This document shows positions 56,875-64,000 of a stretch of DNA of 64,000 nucleotides, in pieces (position 1 is the first letter of the stretch; each line of letters starts with the position of its first letter). This DNA comes from Saprospiraceae bacterium (GTDB lineage: Bacteria > Bacteroidota > Bacteroidia > Chitinophagales > Saprospiraceae), in assembly GCA_016708265.1 (NCBI GenBank), contig JADJGA010000003.1, forward strand, positions 620,001 to 684,000, written 5' to 3'. The notes under the pieces were generated by a model that was not told the DNA's origin, did not search any database, and worked only from the letters and a program-made list of their open reading frames with translations. A program made the translations under genes and the position numbers.

Positions 56875-59800
56875 ATTAAAGCTTACTATCAAATTACCAT
56901 TTACTACATTGTAGTTGCTCTCATTGATATCAAGTCCGCCTGATACTAATTCCTCTAATGTGCCTGATAGATTCATCGTGAATTGTGCTCCGTATACTCC
57001 TGTAAAGTCTTCTGCATAGAATGGTATCTCTACTATCTGTCCAGCTTTTACATTCGCATCATCAAGCATCATCCTTACACTGTTTGAACTTCTGCTCTCA
57101 AGTGCATTCGCTGTCTTGTTCATATCTCCTATCTTAACTACATCAAAATTGATTCCGCTTACATTTGTCGTTCCAACTGTAACCGCTCTCTCTCTTGAAT
57201 TCGTCTGTGGATCTACTGCAATCCATGAATTGTTTGTGAATCTCTCTTTCGTGCCAAGAATAACTTTCCTTGCTTCCAGTAAGTCTGCCGCTGTTACCTC
57301 TCCGTTATTGTTGATGTCTGCTGCAAGTAGCAACTTACCATCTGTAATGCTCTTCAAGCCTAACAGGTATTTCTGAATGATTACAAGGTCTAATGTTGTT
57401 ACTCCGTTCAGGAAGTCTGTATCTTTAGTTCCTGATACTTTGTATGCCTCATTAGCGTTTACTCCTACACTGTATGCTCCGTCCTTTGTCATCGTTGTGA
57501 AGAAGCCTTCATCATATGTTGCTTTCATTGTCATATTCTCCAATGGAACATTTCCTGCTACCAATGGCTTAGGATCTGATCCGCAATGGTTGAAGTTTAC
57601 TATCACGTTAGCAAAATCATAGTTCTTATCATCACAATCTGCATCCAATGCAAACTGATCCCATACATATATCTGTACTGTCTTGTAGTAGTTTGATTCC
57701 GCTACATAATCACACAACCATACTCTGCTTGATGACCTGCTCTGTGGATACCATGCATGTGCTGTTCCAAGTAAGAACTTAGCCTCTGTGCTGATTGCTC
57801 CTGTAGTTGGATCAAAGAAGTTCCTTCCGTACTGTGCAAACTGATTTGCCCATTTTGTAGGTTCTACCCATAAGTTCGGTATCATAGGTGTAAATGTGAA
57901 GTACAATTCTGTATCATCTGAACAATTGTCAAATGATGAGATACATCCGTCTCCGCATCCGCCTTTGTCAAACCATCTTGCTTTCAATTCTACCATGCCA
58001 TTCTCCATTACCGCTGTTGCTATGTCTACCATTACCGGTGTCGGTGCTTTCTTGTCTGCTATTGTAAAATACTGCTCTTTCGTAGTTGCATTTCCGCAGC
58101 CGTCTCCTACTGTCCATGTGACTTTGTAGTGTCCTGCTATCGCCGGATTCAACAATACTAATTTCGCTTCTTTTACTTTGTCTAATTTGTCAAGACTTCT
58201 CTTGCCTACTGCTGCTCCTGTTGGCTTTGGCAAATAGTTGTATGATACCTGTATAGGCTCACATACACAATCCAAATTCTCAACTTTATATTTCCACCAG
58301 TATTCTTCATTTGTATTACATGTGTCTGATGCAGTTGCCTTCATCTCTACATTGTATGCATAACAATCTGTAGTTCCTATACACTGATCTTCTACCGCAA
58401 TCGTCGGTGGTATCAAGTCTACTACCTTCAATATCTGTGTATATCTGTAGTATCCGTCTTTTACCAATGTGTTGCAGTTGAATTTCCTTGCACTTGTTAC
58501 TGGATCTAAATTATCTTCAGCTCCGGTATTTGGCTTGTATACACACCAGTCTATAACTGCCCACTCTCTTATTATCTTGTAACATGCACCATCTACAAAT
58601 TTGAATGTGTCTTCGTTGATGATCTCTGATGTTATTACATTACATGGATTCTCATCCCATGTTGGTTTTCCTCCGTCTGGTAAATCCGCTGTGCAATGTG
58701 TCTGCTTATCACTTGGGAATACTATCGTACATGGATCAAATGGTGTTGTTCCAATAACTTTAATAGTCTGTTTGCATGTTGTGGTCTTATCACATCCCGT
58801 AGCTGTCCATGTCCTTGTTATGTTCGCTCCGCATGTGCTGTTGTCCCTGCTGTCTTTGTATTCTAATTCTACTCCGCACAGGCTTACAACTCCAGGCCAT
58901 AATTTAGCATTATCATTAGGATCTAAGCTCTCTTCACATGTGATTGTGATTTCAGGGCATGTCAATACCGGTGGTATCTTACACTCAATAAGTGTCATGT
59001 TCCAGCAATCATTGTAATGTCCGTAAAGGTCTCCTCCAGGTAACATTCTACTTGGATTTACAGGTCCTACTCCAGGATTCTTGTCAAATACCCTCATCGA
59101 TACCATAACTTGTTTTCCTACATCTTCGCAGCAGAAATATACTTCGTCATCATACCATACATCATTAGTAGCTGTCTTTGGATTGTCGTCTCCATTCAAA
59201 TCAGGACATCCTCCGTCATATACCAAGTCAGCATTTACTCTCAATACCTTAAACCATACAGGGTTGCAATTGTCAAATGAACCTGAATCATATGCATCAG
59301 CATATACTTTTGCATGTCCGTAACCTGTCAGTGATACTTGCTTGAACTGCTCACATACAGGTATCGGTGGTACTCCGTCGATTACTGTCATTGTTACACA
59401 TTTTGTAGCTTCGTTGCCACAGTTGTCTATTGCATGATAACATAAACTGTATTGTCCCACTGGTACTCCTACTACATACCATGTCTCATTCCAGTCAACA
59501 TATCCATTAAGGTTTTTGTCACCTACCAATTTTCCAGCATTAGTAGTTACCCACCATTTTGGAAATGCATCACAATTGTCTTTCAAACAATTTATTGCAG
59601 GTACTGCTATGTCTGATTCGCAGATATATGCTTTTGTCCTTGCTTCTATGTTCTCAGGATCACAGAATGTTGGTATTGTAGTATCTGTTATCCTTATCAC
59701 CTGTGTGTGTGTTACAACTAATCCTGTACAATCATTTACAACTGTCCAGTCTCTCAATATCTTTGTTCCACATGTTAATGGATATACCCTGTCATTGTAG

Positions 59801-62647
59801 AAAATTTCAAGTGTTCCGCAAAAATCATTACCATCTGTTGGCCATCCTGTTATGTGTGGTCCAGGATATTCTCCTCCACATTCCAACATCGGCTCATTCT
59901 GTGGCAATCCATCATAATTCACCGGCCATGTAAAGGTGCTCAAATCCGGTGCCAAAACACTGATAGTCTGTACACATGATGTTGAATTGCCTGATAGATC
60001 AGTTGCTGTCCATGTCCTTGTAACTATCTGTGCAGGTGACTCGCAATAATATGATGTCGTATTATCAACATATGTCAAATTTATTGGTCCACAGGCATCT
60101 GTAGGTACTACCTGTGGTAAATTAACCAATACTTCAAGTCCTACTGTTTGTATAATTCCATCATCACCACCAGCATTATCTGATATAGTAACTGTCCAAA
60201 CACCACTTGCATCAACTCCTTCAAAAGCAGTCAACAAGGCTGGGTTAGAAACTCCGGCGGCTAAAGGTGCCAGTGCACATGCACCGCAATTTAACTCAAC
60301 ACACTGAGTAATGCTTGCTCCATCATCATCAAACCAGCAGTCGATCGGCCAATCCTGTCCGGTACAACCACCAATTGTCATAACATTTCCTGTTGTTCCA
60401 TCAGGTGCTGTCAACTTAACAACCAGGTCAGGTAAGAAAGTATGACCTGTCAACAACAATCTTAGATTTACATCCTCAGCAGGAGTTCCCACAGGAAGAT
60501 AAGAATAGTCAAATGTATAATCAAAAGAATTAACTTCGACTACATCATTTAAACCTTCTTTAATTTGCTGCTGATATCCAACAACTTCAGGAGCAGGCTC
60601 TGTTACTGAACCGGCACCCTCATCACAAGTCACTGATACATCACGACACTCCATAACAGGGAGGCAATTTATCAACTACTGTGATATGTCCCCAGCAGTT
60701 ATTTCCTGTTTTATCGTATATACCTACCCAGTAACTACCAAGACCTACAGGATTATCAACATTTCCAGTTGCACCCCATGTATTAGCTGGCATTGATGTA
60801 AATATTTCTACTCTGTAATCATCATAACATGAGTATGGGCCTCCTTCAAGGATCATATCTGCATTAATATCCGCATTACATTCTTCATCTACTGTAATAG
60901 TAACCTCATCATTACATGCTAAAGTATTGGTAGGATTTGGATAATTGTGAACTGTAACATTAAATGTACATGTTGCTGTATTACCTTCAGAATCAGTAGC
61001 TGTGTAAGTCACAGGTGTGGTTCCAACTGGAAATGGCTCTCCACTTCCTAAACTTGTAATCAGAGTAGCTTCTGTATTAAATTCAAGAGTACCATAAGTG
61101 ACAGAACCATTCCACACACGTGGTGTGAATCCGCCTGCAAATAGAGCATTAGCTGCATAGCCAAGGGTAATATCCAAATTTCCATCACTAAAGAACTGAT
61201 TAGCTCCAGTACCATTAGTATAGTTACTTGATGCTGAAATTGTATGAAGTGCAATTCCAGATGTTCCCGGAGGAATTGTAAAGTTAGTAACAAATGGAGT
61301 CAATGTTCCATTACCAGGGTATGGACCCGAGAATGGACCTGCTGTAGCATCTGCTGTGTATACTAAAGTCCAGGCTCCAGCATTAGTTTCGCTTCCAACA
61401 TATGTTCCATTCTTCCTATAGATAGCGATCTGAGTACCATTAGTTATGTTTGCTGACATTCCAACAATAGTCATATCAGAAGTAAAATTATTGGTAAGAT
61501 TGAACATGACCATTCCACCTGGTGAGTTTCCATTATTAGCAACGTTGATAGTCGAAACTGTTGCCGGTGGAGCACCAAAACCATTGCAACTAAATGCAAC
61601 AGGTGTTTCCCATAGTGGGTATGCCACACAATCTCCCGGATTAAGTGTCAGTTCAATATCATCAGGGCAATTTAATTCAATATCCTGTGTATTATTAACT
61701 GTAACTGTCATGGTACATGTTAGAGGTGCACTTTGTGGTTCCTGTGCTGTCCATTCTACTTCAGTTGTACCGATAGGATAAATACCTGATGCATTTGATG
61801 AATTATTAAAATCATTCAGAACAGTAGTACTCGGTAAACATTCACTTAGTGTAGGAACCGGAACGGACACGTTTGCCTCGCATGTTCCAGGATCGTTATT
61901 TACAACAATATTTTGAGGACATGTTATAGCACAATCTGATGGTGCCGGAGGTGCAAAAGAAATGCATTGTCCGTTAGTAACTGAATTTGTATTACAACTA
62001 TACATATATACTCCCGGATCCGTAACTGGACCTCTGATAGCTACCGTTGCTCCACCACCGCCATCATCACTTGCATAAGAACCGCCAAAAATAGCATCCA
62101 GATAAACGAAATTGATTACATTGGTAGTTTCATAAAATACTACCTGGAAAGTAATTGTTGGGTTGGTTGTGCTAGCAGGGTAGTTGCAAATATCAGACCA
62201 TTGGGCAATAAATCGTCGATTAGGTGCTATACCTCTGGTAGCATAACAAACATTCCCAAATCCAGGAGCATCATCCATATCATCCCACCATGGCATAACC
62301 ATGTTATTGGTGGTTGGAGGACAAGAGTTGGATAGTGAAACTTGCTGACCTGAAGCCATCACTATAGCACCATTATTGCCAATAGTTATAGAAGTAACTA
62401 TTGTATTAAAATATACAAAATTAAACCCAAGGGAAGGACTTACTTCACCATCATCACCAATCTGTGCACAAGTAGCATCTCCAGCACCGTTAATATTCTC
62501 GAATGCTGAACCGCATTGAGGGTTGATCACGTACACAGCTTGAGAAGCCAGGTTTGTATAAAATATTAAAGAAAGGAATACTGTCAAAATAAAAACAGGT
62601 ATCTTCAGTTTCCATTCTTGTTTAATTAAATTGTTTAAAACTTTCAT
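56437..62647 (-). CDS. Giant secreted HYR/P-domain/dockerin protein with T9SS sorting domain, one frameshift
   Basis: Two long frames (62647-60641 and 60675-56437) join at a C-run near 60669. Removing one C gives HITVVDKLPPVMECRDVSVTC without a gap, for about 2069 aa. The order is a signal peptide (IPVFILTVFLSLIFYTNLASQ), a NIDO-like region (about 45-250), then HYR-type repeats (CP..I.....G.C...V). A proprotein-convertase P-domain (DLVVKLTAPDGTTG, WTVTISDNAGGD) comes near residues 690-850, then more HYR-like Cys-rich repeats. Dockerin EF-hand loops (DTDFLNGVTTLD, DINNNGEVTAAD; about 1740-1800), a cohesin-like domain (about 1850-1965) and a T9SS domain (YALYQNEPNPFVTTTT) complete it. It is probably a surface adhesin or matrix protein. 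Confidence 0.85.
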
Positions 62648-62685
62648 AAGATTCTTTTTTATTTAATTTAAAGATAAAACACCGC

Positions 62686-63101
62686 TCAAAGTGTCAGCAT
62701 TTCAAGAATATCGTCAATCAGCCATTGATTGCTACCCTGCTTATTTCTTAGCTGGGCATCCGTCATGTAGATGTGCCGTTTGGATCACCGATTGTCATTT
62801 CAATAACTTTTCTAACAGCAGTGCCCTTTTCAATACTTTCAACCATTGTTTTGAGCACCTTAATTTTAAATTCGGCTCTTTGAACGGCTGTAGTATTACC
62901 TGTGCTTATAAGTGCATCCATGTTTTTATCAAGGGATACAACTTCCTGGCTCAAAATGGTAATAGCTTCCTGTTGGGAAACATACTGCGCATTTGCAGAA
63001 TTAAATCCGAATCCAATTAGCAAGAACAAGGAAAAGATCATAAGAACTTTTTTAACTTTCCTGCCACCCAGAACCCGGGAGAGAAAATTCATTTTTTTCA
63101 T
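62686..63101 (-). CDS. Small exported helical protein, one frameshift
   Basis: ATG 63101 begins a protein with a membrane-type signal sequence (KVLMIFSLFLLIGFGFNSANAQ), then a helical region (YVSQQEAITILSQEVVSLDKNMD, RAEFKIKVLKTMVESIEKG). The frame stops at 62763, but adding one base near 62770 continues it through MTDAQLRNKQGSNQWLIDDI to a stop at 62686, about 138 aa. The family is unknown to me. It lies 38 bases upstream of the giant protein gene in the same direction, so it may be an accessory protein of the same transcript. Confidence 0.6.
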
Positions 63102-63482
63102 GAGATTGAGTTTTGGTTTATAAATAATAAATTAATACATTTTAAATCACACCTTTGCATGATTGATTGTCGTCTACATGCTTTTATATCTATACCCAAA
63201 CAGATATAAATATAGATGAATAATTCAACTATTGTTTACGACCCTACCTTTTCTGATTTCGATTTCGTCTTTCGAAACAAGTTAGCATAGTCATAACTCA
63301 TTGTCTATCTTAATATTAGACATACTCTTATAAAAAGAGTGCAATTATATATGTGAAGATATAAACTTTTCGGAAAATAAAAAAATAAAAATACTTTTTT
63401 TTAATTTAGTATTACCTTATTGGTGGTAAAATCAAAATATAAAATTGAATTAGTCATCAATTCAAAAACAACAAACTCATAA
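63102..63482. other. AT-rich intergenic gap
   Basis: No coding frame, RNA gene or convincing palindrome was found in this stretch. It ends at the start of the second copy of the 518-bp repeat. Confidence 0.5.
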
Positions 63483-64000
63483 AAACGGAAAAGCCCCCCT
63501 TCATTTCTGAAGAGAGGCCATCCCAAAAACCGATTTATCTTTCGGCTACTTTATAAAAACGATTATTTCAAGTTAACCATTTTCTTAGTAGCTGTGAAAT
63601 CGTCTGATTCTAATCTGTATGTCAAAACACCGGTAGCGCTGATTCCATCTATAGTTACACTGTTGTAACCAGCTACTCCTTTGCTATTCAATACTTTCAA
63701 TTCTCTTCCAGTCACATCAAATACTGTCAATGTATAATTAGCAGCAGTTGGTAACTCGAATCCTATTGTAGTTGTCGTTACAAATGGGTTTGGTTCGTTC
63801 TGATATAATGCATATGTTACATCTACATTCCTGTATCCTATCTCTATGCTGTTGATATCCAAATCTTTACCTGTGTAAATCTCTGATCTCAATACATTGT
63901 CATTGATATTCAATACATTGCTGATGTTACCATCTACATCCGATCTAACTTTCAATGTGAACAGTACACTTCCGTCTGCTACATCAAGTCCTTTTGCATC
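63483..64000. repeat. Copy 2 of the 518-bp direct repeat (runs to the window edge)
   Basis: Nearly identical to 56357-56874, including the non-coding bases after the stop codon. The second copy is in the same orientation, 7126 bases away. Confidence 0.9.
63563..64000 (-). CDS. C-terminal end of a paralogous cohesin-like/T9SS protein (partial)
   Basis: The last 145 codons of a gene that continues past the window edge. They encode the end of the cohesin-like domain (DAKGLDVADGSVLFTLKVRS) and the T9SS sorting domain (YALYQNEPNPFVTTTT), nearly identical to the C-terminus of the giant protein. It is in the same direction as that gene. It probably is a tandem paralogue, or a copy homogenised by recombination. 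Confidence 0.8.
   Translation of the reverse strand, partial: DAKGLDVADGSVLFTLKVRSDVDGNISNVLNINDNVLRSEIYTGKDLDINSIEIGYRNVDVTYALYQNEPNPFVTTTTIGFELPTAANYTLTVFDVTGRELKVLNSKGVAGYNSVTIDGISATGVLTYRLESDDFTATKKMVNLK

Noticed and set aside
58601..59017. Plus-strand open frame inside the giant T9SS gene
   Set aside because: No start context or family; it is a shadow of a long minus-strand gene with strong domain evidence.

Overview
The window reads as a chromosomal stretch of a low-GC member of the phylum Bacteroidota. Evidence seen directly: many secreted proteins end in type IX secretion (T9SS) sorting domains of the 'YPNP...' kind, promoters fit the Bacteroidota pattern (TTTG, about 20 bases, TAnnTTTG), and the housekeeping genes (dnaE, proS, purM, fumC, lpdA, smpB) look like Bacteroidota versions. 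Giant HYR/dockerin/T9SS proteins, a caspase-like protease and plant-type leucine-rich repeats make a Saprospiria-like lineage the best guess; that is inference.

Layout. 0-6 kb: the 5' end of a secreted protein, a LolD/MacB-type ATPase, a MORN-repeat/caspase fusion, a secreted isochorismatase-like hydrolase and a C25-like T9SS protein. 6-9.7 kb: dnaE, broken by several reading-frame errors. 9.8-16.5 kb: zinc-ribbon protein, K+ channel, UDP-xylose-synthase-like epimerase, a four-helix-bundle gene, GT2 glycosyltransferase, a large membrane protein and a saccharopine-dehydrogenase-like protein. 16.7-21.5 kb: a small T9SS protein, a 1-kb non-coding island of palindromes, a FadL/OmpP1-like barrel and a Tyr/Ser-rich exported protein. 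21.7-24.6 kb: proS-smpB-rluA-like and tRNA-Leu(GAG). 24.6-33.2 kb: M4 metalloprotease, lipoprotein, purM, lpdA, a second four-helix-bundle gene between octamer arrays, and tRNA-Leu(CAG). 33.3-38 kb: small membrane proteins, pepP, flavin reductase and a decayed third four-helix-bundle locus. 38-47 kb: a 16-repeat WD40 protein, a large LRR protein, and a CBS-nucleotidyltransferase/glycosyltransferase pair. 47.7-56.1 kb: acyl-CoA synthetase, CotH and beta-helix T9SS proteins, fumC. 56.4-64 kb: a giant (about 2069 aa) P-domain/HYR/dockerin/T9SS protein, a small exported protein, and the 3' end of a paralogue sharing a nearly identical 518-bp block.

Two patterns stand out. First, intergenic borders carry arrays of a 7-bp period (8 bp at one locus), each locus with its own sequence. 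Two intact four-helix-bundle genes (12352-12708, 32404-32829) and one decayed copy (36725-36874) lie inside such arrays. The decayed copy is also bounded by 14-bp direct repeats and imperfect inverted ends, as expected of a small mobile element. I regard this as the best candidate for an undescribed system. Second, at least eleven one-base indels, mostly in homopolymers, break otherwise coherent genes, and 47245-47531 is homopolymer-inflated junk. Many 'broken' genes here are therefore probably sequence errors rather than pseudogenes.
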